A DNA stretch of 64,000 bases from Paramacrobiotus metropolitanus (Eukaryota > Tardigrada > Eutardigrada > Parachela > Macrobiotidae), in the NCBI RefSeq assembly GCF_019649055.1, contig NW_026570288.1, positions 310,001 to 374,000 of the forward strand, written 5' to 3'. Numbering within the stretch: the stretch's first letter is position 1; every line of letters starts with the position of its first letter. The notes below the pieces were generated by a model, which saw only the letters and a program-made list of their open reading frames with translations, was not told the DNA's origin and did no database searches. Of the stretch, positions 48,102 through 59,740 are shown one piece after another. Position numbers and translations under genes: made by a program.

Positions 48102-51100
48102 TTACGATTCTTGTACAAGCCAAAATGTTTCCACTTGCCCTTTTCCCTAAAAACAAACACAAAACAAAAAATAAGAATATGGTAAAGCTATGGTGCATTA
48201 TCTTTCTTTTATACGTTACCGAGGCGCAACGACAACTGACCTTCACTGTGATAATTCCTCTGGAAGACAGTACAAAACGTGGATGACGCTTAAGAAGCTT
48301 AGCCGTTTCTTCACTAATGTGAATTTTTAAAGCTGCAAAAACCGTTATTCTCTAAAGCGCACAAGCCGCAAACTCAAAAATGCGAAAACGTACTTTCGCC
48401 ATGGCTTTCCATGCGACTGGCAGTGTTCATGGTGTCACCAAACCTACATCCAAAGTATCTGTAATTTCTGTTAACGGGCAAATAAATGACAAACACATTA
48501 TTCAGTTTGTAATTAACATACAGGCAATATCTCGGCATTTTCAGCCCGACAAATCCTGCAGCAATGGGACCTGCAGCGAAACCGTTCAGTTCCTACAAAG
48601 TCAGTTAGAATGGCGCAGACCTGGGCAGTTATGGAAAATGCAACCACCGTTAGAGTTACGAGTTACAGGTAGCGTGCGAGTTACGCTACGAATTACGCTG
48701 TTTATGCAAGTAAAACCGAGTTTCGAGTTATACCGCGAGTTACGCTACCATACACAATGTATACAAATTTTGGGCGAGTTACGTTAGAGTAAAGTTTTTT
48801 GGGTAGCGAGTTACGCTGCAGAGTTACGTTAAAACTCGATAACTCGTGTTAAGTTATAGAGTTAAGTTATAACTGCCCAGGTCTGGGACTCAATGGCGTA
48901 AGAAACTGGAAAGAAAATCTAACCTGTGTGTATTCCAATGCGTATCGGCAGAAACTTTTTAAGACTCTCAGGTGTGCAGTTCCTTAAAATCCTTAATGCC
49001 ACCGCTGCGATCTCGGTCGCATGGTGATCATAATTCCGTATAGGTACGCCGCTCGCCACCACGTACCCATCCTTAATCGTCTCTACTTTATACACGTCGA
49101 ACGTCAGCAGCTGACTGTCCATAAACGTGTACAGATCGTTGAGAAAATTCTGGGCATCGATCGGTGCCGATGAACTGCAGAACACATCGAATCCCACCAT
49201 ACTACTGAACATGATGGTCACTGAGTCGTACGTCTCCGGTGGAACAAGGACCTTGTTTCGCAAACTCGGAACCAGGGACCTTTAAACATACCGTCCAATT
49301 TTATACTGCTCTTTACGCATTATGGGTTGCCAGCAAATGTTGCCTTACGGTGGAATAACTTCGCCGAGGAGTGCGTCGACCTTGGCCCGTTCGCTGAGCA
49401 GCTCCTGGGTTCGCACGGCCACGATGTTCTCTAGATTTTCCGCGTGCTGCTCCAGTCGGTTCAGCAGGCTGCTAACAATTGTGCCACCCGGTCGATATTT
49501 TCCCAGCTTTGCCATAACCGCCTTCAGGGTCGGTCGCGATCGCGCGTTCAGTAAACAGCATTCACTGATGACCTTTCCGAGCTGGTCTTGGAAAGGGGAC
49601 TTAGAAAAGCCTTGCTGTGTCTGCAAAAAGAGTAGTTTTGTACACATAAGGTCCTTGTTTATACAGCCTAGAGTAGTGGCCTTTTTTCATGCGCACTATA
49701 AAACTGCCAAGGCTGGCTTTGATTTCGTATTGTGCAACACTTTCGTTTGGTTGATTGCAGTCTTTATTCCATCAGCTGCATGTCTTACTAAATTTCAGTA
49801 GATCATCGGGCGTTGCTTTAACTCCATTGCAAATCTCGATGAGAAGCACGCCCAATGCGTACAAATCGGCTTCCTTTGAGCCACAAAATTCGGGATTATC
49901 ATTTTCCGGTGGCATTAGGACATCGGTTTTGGAGAGCCGGCTGCTCTTGGATACCGATTGCATTACGACGATGGAAGCGACATCGACTAACTTGGCAGTG
50001 AAACGACTATCCAGCACAACGCATAAGCTAGATAGGCTTCCATGGAAGAACGCTGATGATGCATCATGGATATAAGCCAAACCCTACAAATTCTTGGATG
50101 GTAAATCTGCTACGAAAGCGATAAAATTTCGAAGTTTACCGTAAGGACGTTGAAAATAAAGAACAGTTGGACAGCTGCGTCCGATACTATAGTTTCACTG
50201 GAGAATAAACTCCGCATTGTCCTCCGACCGGCTTCCCACACGATGGACAGCTTCTGCTTGGCAAGATGGAGGCCCACAAAATGTCCGACATTATCGTGGC
50301 GCAGTAAGCGCAACTGTAACGAAACTGTGTCGGCTGCGTAGAATACAACGCAATGGCTTTTCTTATTTCCTCTGTCATTAACTGACGCACCTGAGCAAGA
50401 TGAACTCGTAAGGGATGATTAGCTAGTAAATCATTTTGTGTTATGAAAACTGGTTCGCTGCGCATCCAAACGATTTCCCCTCCCAGTTTCGCCATGGATA
50501 TTACGGAATCGTATTTTGGTATCAAACTGTCTTCTTTTCTTGTTGTACTGATGTTTTTTGAAAAGGGAAATTGCAGAGCTTCGCCTTCCAAATGCCACCA
50601 ATTGCTTAAGTCGATTGGTCCGCGACGAAGTCTGAAATCATGTCAATAACAAATTATAGCAAAATGACAGACCGACACGTGCAGCGCGTGAATCGTCAGT
50701 AAAACGCCAATGTGGTTCGATATTGCACAAGGCAAAGTAGGCCGTTGTAGAGCCAGTCGATGACCTTTTGCATTTTAAAGGTCAATAAAATCCGTGTTTG
50801 CGTAATGTTTGTCGGCCACTTACACAAAACCGAAGACATAACCGAATCCAGCTGCACACACAATTAGGATCCCGCAGATGCAACCAATAATGATGCTTCG
50901 CATGTCTGCCGAATAGTCCATAAAATGTCATTCCACAGGCAGTTTACCGTTGTTTCTGTAGGCGATCAAGCGGACATTAAATTTACCGTTTTGTTCTGAC
51001 TGGCACCGGTCGTGCCGGTATCCACAGGTGGGCTCGTTAGCCGGTGCTGCATAGACACCGTTCCATTCATCCGCCAGGATCGATGTCTTGCTGATGATTT

Positions 51101-54100
51101 TCGATGGAAAGTCGTAATACCAAGCCGGCTATGAGAGGCATCTAATTTGATGACTTGCATAAAATTATGCAAGAGAAAAGCAAGCACGTACCTCAAATTG
51201 TCGGGTCGTGGTGTTTAGACGCGAATAAATTGTATTGGACATCCGCATCCCATCCGAGCCGATCATTAAGCGCCGGATACCGGTTTCAAAACTCTTGTTG
51301 AGAAACGCTTGTCGAAAGTGTTTGGTAGTCATTCGGTCCACTGGAAGCGCTGATTCACTGAGCACCTATTATGAAACGTATATACGTATGTTTCATATTT
51401 TATTATGTAATCTCTTGTATTTAAATTTGTCCTGCTGCGAATACCGTGACGCCTCTATTTTTACTATATTACTAAAGTTTATTTGGTGTAGTTAAGTGTA
51501 AAAGCGGGGTAAGAGTTGAAGAGCGGACGGGTAAATATTCGTTTTCTGTGTAAAACAAAATAAACACTTAAGTGTTGTATCAGCAATTAATTAATTTTGG
51601 GTTCTCATACGTTTCGCAGTAATGTCACAGTACACGCTTTACGCTTTGCAAGTTCCATTTGTAGGGATGTCATTCTTTACACAGCTGTTATATACGGGTA
51701 CATGGGAAATACAACGTTACGGCCCGGGCAACCCGTACAAATTCTACTAGGAAGATTATGTTGTCATTATCCTCACCGTTCCAATAGCATAGATCAGTTC
51801 CGGTATCGCCAACGTTATTTCATTGTTCTGCGAAAGACAACCCACAGATTTACAGCAAATTCATCGCCGACCGGAAATGATGCGGCATTACTTTCTCATC
51901 CAGGCTGTAGGGATGGGAGTAGTTGCGCTCTGCATCCCGGGCCACCGTCTCGATAAACGGGGACAATTTGTTATAGTCAGGCAGGTGGAAACTCATCGTA
52001 ACCAGATGTTTGTAAGCTTGGAAGACAATCTGCCCAACAATCAGGTTTTTACGCTCATCAGTGTGGTATATACATATGTGTACAAATAAATGCAATAATC
52101 AGCGGCTGTATTGACGCGTACGTCATCGTCAGGAGCGCCGGTATCGATTGTCAAGGGCAGATATTCTGGGCCTTGTATCGGAATTGTGTGAAGGAACACC
52201 TTAAAACCAACAACCAATCAATGGCAATACAAAAATTGTCCCAGTAACTTATTTTGCAAACACTACCAAAGCCTCTTCTATAGAATACAAAATAGGTATT
52301 TTATAGGCTTTGCACCAACCCGACAAATATAGGCTAACTTGCTGACCCTTCTTAAAGCGATTCAAATTAAACAGCATTGCTTTATATTTATTATGGTTAA
52401 TTGACTATTGCTTGTAGTATATATGCCAGCCGATACTTTTAAATTTCCAATGAAAGTAAGGCGCCAGCACAGCATTATCAATAGCATCGCGAAATGCGGC
52501 GTGTTATGATTTTACGCTTTCTATCCTTGTTTTGTGAGGATGTCACTGCCGACCGACTTACAAATTCGTCCTTCGCCATTCCAAGTTTGTGGGCTGTTAT
52601 CTGGAACGCAGCACAAATTATACAAATGAAAATGGATGAAATTTTGTTGTTCGGGATTAACAAGTTTTCTATCTGTAATGTATATATGCAATACGTCTCA
52701 GAAATTAAAGACGATATTCGAAAAAACGATAGAATAAAAAATTAAAAAATAATATCGCTTGACAGTACAATTTGAGACTGATAGGCGTAATATAAGAACT
52801 TGCCATTATTTTTCGCAATTCATCTGCGCGGGTCAACAGAATTATCACTGCAAGCCAAAAACAAAGAATGAACCTAATGTGAATTATAATGTTAATTAGT
52901 ATTCAAATAAATCCCTGCCTCGGCTTTGTGATCGGGCTCTTCGCAAACGTGCTTCGTAGTCGGGATTCGATCTGGAATCGTAGCTCTCCATGTAGAACTC
53001 GAATTCGCCGGGGACCGAAAACAGCGTCTTCATGGCGCGACAGTTGGCCGACAAGAACGCCGCGATACTGGTGTATTTCAGCAGATCATCGCAGAACAAC
53101 GTCAGTGTCTTCCATCTGTAGTACCTGAGGAACGCTCGCGCCGCCGCCGCGTGCGCCCCCTGCCCCACCGCGCCAAAGGTCAACATGGTAGGATAGCGTT
53201 TCCGGTTGGCGAACATGGGATCGGCTGATGTGCTGTCGATAGATCCATAATTTATTACCGTGGATCCGCAGTCAATTAAACGTTTGCGTGATCTTGTACC
53301 TTGCCAAAAGAGGGACATCAATTTCTGTAAATACATAATGTTGTCTGTAATATCATGCCGGGATTGATGTCGGTAATTTGTGCAGTACAAAGTCAATGCG
53401 CCGGTAAATAAGTTATCTGTACCTCGTGCCAGATCCCCGAGCGGCATCAGTTCCGGACTGCAACCTATAAAATAGCATGATTACAATGTTCCTTGAATTT
53501 CCGCGAAGTTTCAAGTTTCAAAGATACATACATGTAATATGGAAACGTAAATAATTGCCTGCATAATTTAACGTATCACGTAAGCGAGTCATCCGGGATT
53601 TCGATTGATTACAGCTTTACTAGTCGGCTTATTTGTGTGCAAGTGCATCTGGGGACAGGAAACAGCCACCGAAAAAAACACCATTAAGCCATAAACAGCG
53701 TAATTCATAAAAACCGCCAAGTTGCTTACAATAATTTGACTGTATTCATGCTATAGAAAGTTTCAGCAGATGTTTTCATCGTGTACCTGCTTTGGAACTT
53801 CAGTTCTTAAAAAAATAATTTCATTAGGACAAAATAGTGTGCCTTTGCGTGACCCTGCTCAAAATGAACTTTAAAACCAAAACTTCTATTTATACACCAA
53901 TCATGTTTGGTCTAATTTGAAATTTATTTTTTTCATTTCAGTGTGCGAGAGAAATTGCAGGAATTAATGTTGCAACTGCTAATCTTAAGACATTCACCAA
54001 ACGGAATTTTCCCGGGAAGTACTCGTATCATCCGTCTGGTAACTTAATCGCTCTTCCGCCACGTGTACTTATGTTGCCACCTGATTCGAGTGTATTGCTA

Positions 54101-54753
54101 TCAAGTGTATTGTGTGCAGGTGGAGAAGTAAATAATAATAAAGTAGTAGCAATTTTGAAGGCGTTCCACAAGAACTACGAAATAAACCAACGCTAACGAA
54201 TTCGCCTGATGAGAGAACTGTACGAAAAGACATACCGACGTATGCATATAATATCTTGCTCCTAAAAACGGAAACTATGAAACCATCTGCAAATTTTTTA
54301 TGGATACAGAGAAGGCGACAGTCAAGCAGACTTGAAGTCCCTTTGTGTCTGCTGCACAAGAATTCTTGTATCGTAAAAATAATAATGAAATTGGAGGAAC
54401 ACTTAAGCGGGTAACATTGCGCCGTTTGTTACATTTGCTAGTTGACCTGGCGAGAGAAGCATAGTGAAGCCATCGGTCCTCATAACGGCATCATAAATCT
54501 CGCCCGTCACCGCGAACATTTCCGCCGCCGCATCGGGACACGCCGGAAGACCGGGTTTGTGGAAGATCTGCTTGGAGTAGTTGCTGAAAACGCGGGGATA
54601 GCGCTCCTCCGCCACGTGCAGTGCGCCGTCAAAATACGGTGCCGCGGCATAATACCCATACGACGGATTATCACCAATGGTAATAATGATTAAATTCACA
54701 GGCGCGGCTTGGATGCCGGTAAATCCAGTTATAACAATTATACTTAATAACAT
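48102..54753 (-). CDS. Receptor guanylate cyclase, copy 6
   Basis: This is the largest and most divergent copy and is complete. The ATG at 54753 opens a signal peptide ([18 protein letters not shown]); an in-frame ATG at 54855 would add 34 residues. Exon 1 ends near 54450 and intron 1 is about 1 kb. Ligand-binding exons include about 52915-53235 ([13 protein letters not shown]), 51850-52030 and 51195-51365. The membrane exon is about 50820-50905 ([15 protein letters not shown]). Kinase-homology exons are about 50400-50640 ([12 protein letters not shown]), 50140-50315 and 49795-50085. The coil is 49345-49620. The first two cyclase exons of the paralogues are fused here (48920-49280, FSSMVGFD through [10 protein letters not shown]). 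Short exons carry MPRYCL and [13 protein letters not shown]. The last exon (48102-48146) encodes [14 protein letters not shown]. Ser replaces the first metal Asp (49201-49203). A MITE lies in the following intron. Confidence 0.92.
48616..48885. mobile_element. MITE in an intron of receptor cyclase copy 6
   Basis: A perfect 17-bp terminal inverted repeat, CAGACCTGGGCAGTTAT (48616-48632) and its complement (48869-48885), bounds 270 bp filled with degenerate GAGTTACG/GTTACGCT repeats. The CAG-G-TGGGCA terminus resembles hAT families. The adjacent 8-mers are not identical; AATGGCG recurs on both sides but six bases away on the right. It lies between the [10 protein letters not shown] and MPRYC exons and does not disrupt coding. 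Confidence 0.8.
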
Positions 54754-54796
54754 ATTGTGAGGGCAGTTGCCGCGTGGCCAACTCTGGCCAGCGGCG

Positions 54797-54807
54797 AATA
54801 TATAAGC
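54797..54807 (-). promoter_or_regulatory. Possible TATA box for receptor cyclase copy 6
   Basis: The minus strand reads CTTATATATTC about 45-55 bp upstream of the ATG at 54753. If used, it would give a very short 5' leader. Evidence is the string and position only. Confidence 0.25.
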
Positions 54808-55341
54808 GCGACAGTAACCTGCGATATCGCATGTGCAGGTGTATTTTACACCCAAATATCATCCCCTTTCACCGGAAACATAAGGATTCTGAATGTAAAA
54901 GAACCGCATTGTCCATCTGCAAATAAAATCGAAAGATTAGCCAGCATTATGCTGAAATTTTGAGGCAAAGTTTACTGGCGGTTACGTTTAGCGGCGGAAT
55001 ACTTCAGCGGTATTAAACGCCACATTTCGAAATATTATTGATTTGTTGGAAGGAGATATACTGTACATTTTATATGTATCCCTCTCTTACTAGCATCTCC
55101 ACTTTCGATTAACCGATATCGATATATGCCGCTGCGGTTCCGGTGCGTCAAGGTAGCCGGCAGTTACCCGAACAAAGCTCGTACTTTGTACCAAAGAAAA
55201 AGCCACTTTACCAATTACGTAAAGGCAGTTGATGCCGCATTGGATATAATTATGTTCCCCAGTGCGAAAATTTTCTAACAAATTAGGCTAGTTGCGGCAC
55301 AGAGAATGGAAGCTACAAATTAAGGCGTAAACGTTACAGTG

Positions 55342-55362
55342 CTGTACGTCACTGACGTACAG
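55342..55362. promoter_or_regulatory. Palindrome containing TGACGT half-sites
   Basis: CTGTACGTCA and TGACGTACAG are perfect 10-bp arms around a single C. The TGACGT cores resemble CREB/ATF half-sites. It lies about 590 bp upstream of the copy 6 start and 1.3 kb from the gene on the other strand. Function is unproven. Confidence 0.35.
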
Positions 55363-55892
55363 TACTGTAATTTGCAGTTGATAAAGGCAGTTCATTTTAT
55401 CTGGTATAATCATACTGTAGATGCAGATGTTTACGCACATTGTGCAGACAAATGGTGTAAGTCTTTAAAAAACTTTAGCAGCCACGAATATCTATATGAT
55501 ACATAGTTCAGTATTCGCAGTAAAATATTCTACTTTAATAATAAATGATATAAATAGTAGATATTTATAAATATAAAACTATTTTTCACATCCCACATTT
55601 GCAGTTTGACAATACCAGTAATGATTTCACAGTATGTATGAGTAATGATCATAATTATTATACACAAAAGCAAAAAAACACTGTTTTCAAAACTTTTTGT
55701 TGCAGATAAACTGCAGAAACGCAGCAGTGTGCACAGTCCTTCGATAGTAACTAGTAAGTACAAATATATTTTAATAGGCAATAGCCGTCAAAGTAACAAG
55801 AAGTGCAAGCGCAGGCCCACTACGTCACTGTTAAAATTTTAAGTACAGTACAAATTATTCAGCGCAGTACAATACATGCTTTTGTTCACCAA

Positions 55893-55920
55893 GCAAGCGA
55901 GCGAAGCGAGCTTGCGTTTT
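55893..55920. repeat. GAGCGAAGCGAG hairpin with T-run
   Basis: GCAAGC (55893-55898) pairs with GCTTGC (55910-55915) around an 11-base loop, followed shortly by a run of five Ts. It is a compact G/C-rich stem in A/T-rich surroundings. It could be a small repeat unit or a terminator-like structure. No RNA gene is evident. Confidence 0.4.
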
Positions 55921-56684
55921 TATATAATGGAAGTTAGCATACGGTGTATTGAGTGCAAAATTGAGGTAATGATTACGCATTGTATTAATTAAGCTATAAC
56001 CTTCTGCAAGCAGGTAACACCGACCTTGATCGTTTTATTATTTTTCGTAAAATGTACATATTATAATTATCGTGTTGAAATACAGCAATTCGTTCACTAC
56101 GTATGTACATATGACTTAATCTTCCTGGATTTGTACTTATTTACGACAAACTGCATTGTTTGCCAGTGCTTAGAATTCAAGATTCTGACAAGCTAAGCGG
56201 GATGATATAACTGCGACCACTGTAAGTACTGTCATATCGTCTGCATTGTAAAAAAGTACAAGTACTCGTATATGATCGACAGGCAGGATCATAACATATT
56301 GCAGTCACAATTGCATCGTTTTTGTCAGCACAATAGTACAGTTTGCTGGAGGCCACGAACTCTACCGCGTACGGTACAATATCATCTCTTCGCTTTCCCA
56401 CGATGTGTACATCAAAGAGATGTAATTAAGCGTGTTTGACACTAAAGTTTTATGGTCATTTTTGATGATTTTCTGCAGTCTTCCGATTATACTGCACATG
56501 ACACGGAAGCGGTGAAGGCCAATCCATCATTGTAATAAAATAAAAGCGTTGAACATGATTAGTGACGATGCAACATCACGGAGATGCTGCAACTCTCTTC
56601 GCAATCGTGTAATTATTTTCAATCACAGCGTTTACTGTGATTAATTTCGCCGGTTAACGCATCATTTTTTCTCTATTTATTATA

Positions 56685-59113
56685 ATGCGTTTATTGTGGG
56701 AAATATTATTAATTTTTAATGTATTAATTATTCCCCGGTTTGTGGAATGTCAGGGGACCTTCGGTGGGTTCGGTGGTGAAGTGTTAGCCACCCATACCGG
56801 CGGTTTATCCCGTCCCGTCGGCGCGCGTGCCCCCGGTGCTCTGCAGATTCCCAACGGCATCGCCGATGACCTCGTCAGCCCGAAATTCAACACGGACGCC
56901 CCACCAGTGAATGCAGGAGCCGCCCGGCCGGCACCGGCTCCGCCCGCCGGTGGCGGCGCGCCAGTGTCCCCGTTCAACGTGGCCAATGAGCAGCCGGCGG
57001 AAATGCCGATTATGCCTAACTTGCCTAACCAGTTCAATCAGTTCCGGTCAGTACAGCCTGGGCAGCAGTTCGGTAATCAGTTTACATCCGGTGCGCAGGG
57101 TAATTCGCTAGCGGATTCCGGCCACTTTGGATCGGGATACGGCGGGGATAATGATGGAGGACATGGCATGCCCAATGCCGGGTATGGAGGGTATCCGGGA
57201 CGAGGAGGACTGAGTGGATACTGGGAGCCGGGAGTGCATCCGGTGCCCTTGGCAATGCAGGGATGGGGCTTGTGTAAGTTATGCCCAGTAATACTTAATA
57301 GCTACGTAACTAAACAATACTAAACACGATCACATATAGATATGAGATACTTACGTACAGTGGTATAGGTCAATTGCATTTGGGTAACCGATGCGCGTCG
57401 GGTAACGGAGAAACGGGTAAAAATCTGTCCATGACTCAGCGAAAAAAATATCGTCCAATCGTAAGGCGAGTACGCTTCCGTGCCAAGAAAGAAATTGAAC
57501 AACGGAAAAACTGAAGTGGAACTGAAAAATCTGTTTTTGATGCTTTAATGCGGTAAAACGTCAAAAAAGTTGATTCTGAGTTTAGAAGTGTCAATCTGGG
57601 TCGCTGGATGCACTTTTGGTTCAAAAAACAAAAATTTTGTTGATCTGGGCAGGAGAGTTACGAGTTACTCGTAGTTTGGGTAACGGTTGCGCTTCGACGT
57701 CGAAGCGCAACGGTTACGCGGACGGGTAAACTGAAAACCCATCCCAGAATTCTGGTTTACCAATCAAATCGTTTACCTGCTTACGCGCCGTGACGTCATG
57801 TTTTTTTACCCGACTGCCGCTTGCGCGTCGCGTAATGCTTACACAGAGCAATTGACCTATGCCAGTAATGGGCAATAACTTTCACGTCCTCTGGTATGAT
57901 GTAAAAATTCAATAATTTCTAATCGTATTGATACGTACATAAGTTAGTTAAGTACACATTCAGCGCATTCATACGAATCTAAAAAACATAAGTGCATGTT
58001 TCCCATTTCGGCAATTAAAATTACAAAATTCAGATTGTGCGATAATTTCCGCGTTCTACTTCCACAGAGAAGCAAATTTATTATGGAAATTGTGAAGCGA
58101 TTATTTCGATACTTCTATATGTATATAACACTTTATATTTCAATACTGAGTTCGTAATGATAATTGTTAACTGTATTCACCTTATAATTCTGCTAAAGAA
58201 GATTTGTAATAACATCCTAATACCGTAATACGAGTATCCACATGTAGGCATAAGTCGAACCCCGCAGATTAGTGTTGTTTATCATTTTTATAATTACTGT
58301 GCATAAATCAATTCAACATAGTTATGCGCATACCTGCAGTAGTTAAGCACTGCAGGCGCGGAAATAATTTCACATAAATTTATTTTACACCGTAGTAGCG
58401 GTCCGAGTAAAGATCAGTTCAGCGCACTGTACGGAACTACCTAGTATCGGGTACATGTTTAACTGCTGATTTGTGCTAATTGCCTAATTGCAGTCATACC
58501 CCGGCCACCAGTGGAAATCACGACACCCACCACAACCGTCCCAACCACAACGACCACCGCTCGCCCCACCACCACTACACCGCGCCCCGCGACACCGGCA
58601 CCCACCCCAGCTCCCGTACCGACCCCCGCGCCCACTCTCGCTCCCACCCCGGCACCCACCACTACAACAACCACCACCCCGCGACCAACGGTTCCCACGA
58701 CCACCATGCCGTACAACGCCTACGCCTACGGCAACTACAACATGGGCACGTACCCGTCGGTGAACTACCCGTCCTACAGCGCCCCCGCCCCGGCCAACTA
58801 CCAGTCCTACTCCTCGGGAGCCACGCGCAACGTTCCGCAGTTCTTCATGATGAACGGGCACCGGGTGATGCTGACCCCGGTGGAGGAGGGCGGGGCCAAT
58901 AAAGAGGCGGGGGTGATCACTGCGCCCGGCGTGCAGGTAGACGTCAGTGTCCGTACCCCGACGGTGTGCACGCCCCGGTTGTCCAGTACGGCCAAGGGAA
59001 TTTGTGTATCGGAAGCGCAGTTGCAGGTTACTTGTTCCAACATGATTATTTCCAATTCGGATGGGTGTACGGATAATCAGTTTTGCTGTTTCTCGGATAG
59101 TAACATGCAGTAA
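56685..59113 (+). CDS. Secreted Gly/Pro/Thr-rich protein with Cys-rich C-terminus
   Basis: Two exons in compatible phase: 56685-57273 (donor T|GTAAGT) and 58494-59113 (acceptor CAG). They give 402 residues with the junction codon T|TC (Phe). The start MRLLWEILLIFNVLIIP is a signal peptide. Exon 1 encodes a Pro/Ala segment (PARPAPAPPAGGGAP), a Gln/Asn/Phe-rich part and a Gly/Tyr-rich part (GYGGDNDGGHG). Exon 2 begins with a Pro/Thr tract (TTTTARPTTTTPRP, PAPTPAPVPTP) of the kind that is O-glycosylated. A Tyr-rich region follows (YNAYAYGNYN), then a compact domain of about 50 residues with six cysteines (VCTPRLS, GICVSE, VTCSNMI, GCTDNQFCCF). The composition suggests a cuticular or extracellular-matrix protein. 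The C-terminal Cys domain was not identified. The intron carries a MITE-like element. Confidence 0.82.
57361..57864. mobile_element. MITE-like element in the intron of the GPT-rich gene
   Basis: A 17-bp terminal inverted repeat, TGGTATAGGTCAATTGC (57361-57377) against the complement of 57848-57864 (16 of 17 match), bounds 504 bp. Inside is a perfect 26-bp palindrome (57686-57711) centred on GACGTC, with GGGTAACG-like repeats towards both ends. It shares the GAGTTACG and GGGTAAC flavour with the MITE at 48616-48885. No clear target duplication was found. Confidence 0.7.
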
Positions 59114-59740
59114 CCTGATGGCATTGGTGTATGTTTAAGTTTTTGGTTGACTAGGAACGTGAACAGCTCTTATGTACGCGAATACTGGGGCTGACGTTTG
59201 TTTCCAATGTGCACAAACTATAAACATTACTGATTTGATAACCTAATTCGAGACATAGCAAGGATCACATGAGAGGCGGTATTTTGTGGAAAATAGATTA
59301 ATCTGAGTTAATTTGTTCCGCATAGAGACGGATTTAAAGTGGACCAAACGTTTTATTCATGAAGATAATTTTTGTTTACTGTGAACTATACGAGTACTGT
59401 TTATTTTGCGGTTTTTCTTTGCGTAAGACTTTCGCTACTTTACGTAACGCTAACGACTCCAGGTACGCCGCGTTCTTTTAACACCATGGAACGTTTTCTC
59501 AACGCGGAAATTATCTGCGCAATTCCAGTGCCGTATTTCGAATTACGACATGAACCGTAACTGGATTATTGTAAAAAGGGAAATGTGATCAATCACTCAA
59601 CTGCAAAAATACAGACATGAACTGACAAAAAATACTGACGAAAAAGAGCGCTACTTTTAGAAAGATCTAACACATCACTAAGAACTTCCCCCGTAAGCAC
59701 AAAGAAACGCTAAGAAACAAAGCACTAAGAAGAGCGATCG
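59114..59740. other. Convergent intergenic
   Basis: About 630 bp between the ends of two convergent genes. Nothing recognised. Confidence 0.45.

Larger units (their letters stand above)
54754..56684. other. Divergent intergenic, copy 6 to secreted GPT-rich gene
   Basis: About 1.9 kb, A/T-rich, between divergent genes. It contains a perfect CRE-like palindrome (55342-55362) and a GAGCGAAGCGAG hairpin followed by a T-run (55893-55920). No gene accepted. Confidence 0.5.

Noticed and set aside
54069-54359. Open frame of 96 codons on the minus strand
   Set aside because: It lies wholly inside intron 1 of receptor cyclase copy 6 and is low-complexity near its end. No exon signals fit the gene model.
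36526-54753. A functional link between the nucleotidyltransferase gene and the receptor cyclases as a second-messenger system
   Set aside because: Both handle nucleotides, but adjacency in an animal genome is weak evidence and nothing in the sequence ties them together.
58459-58861. Long Gly/Val-rich and Arg-rich open frames on both strands
   Set aside because: They are shadows of the Pro/Thr-rich exon 2 of the plus-strand secreted gene.
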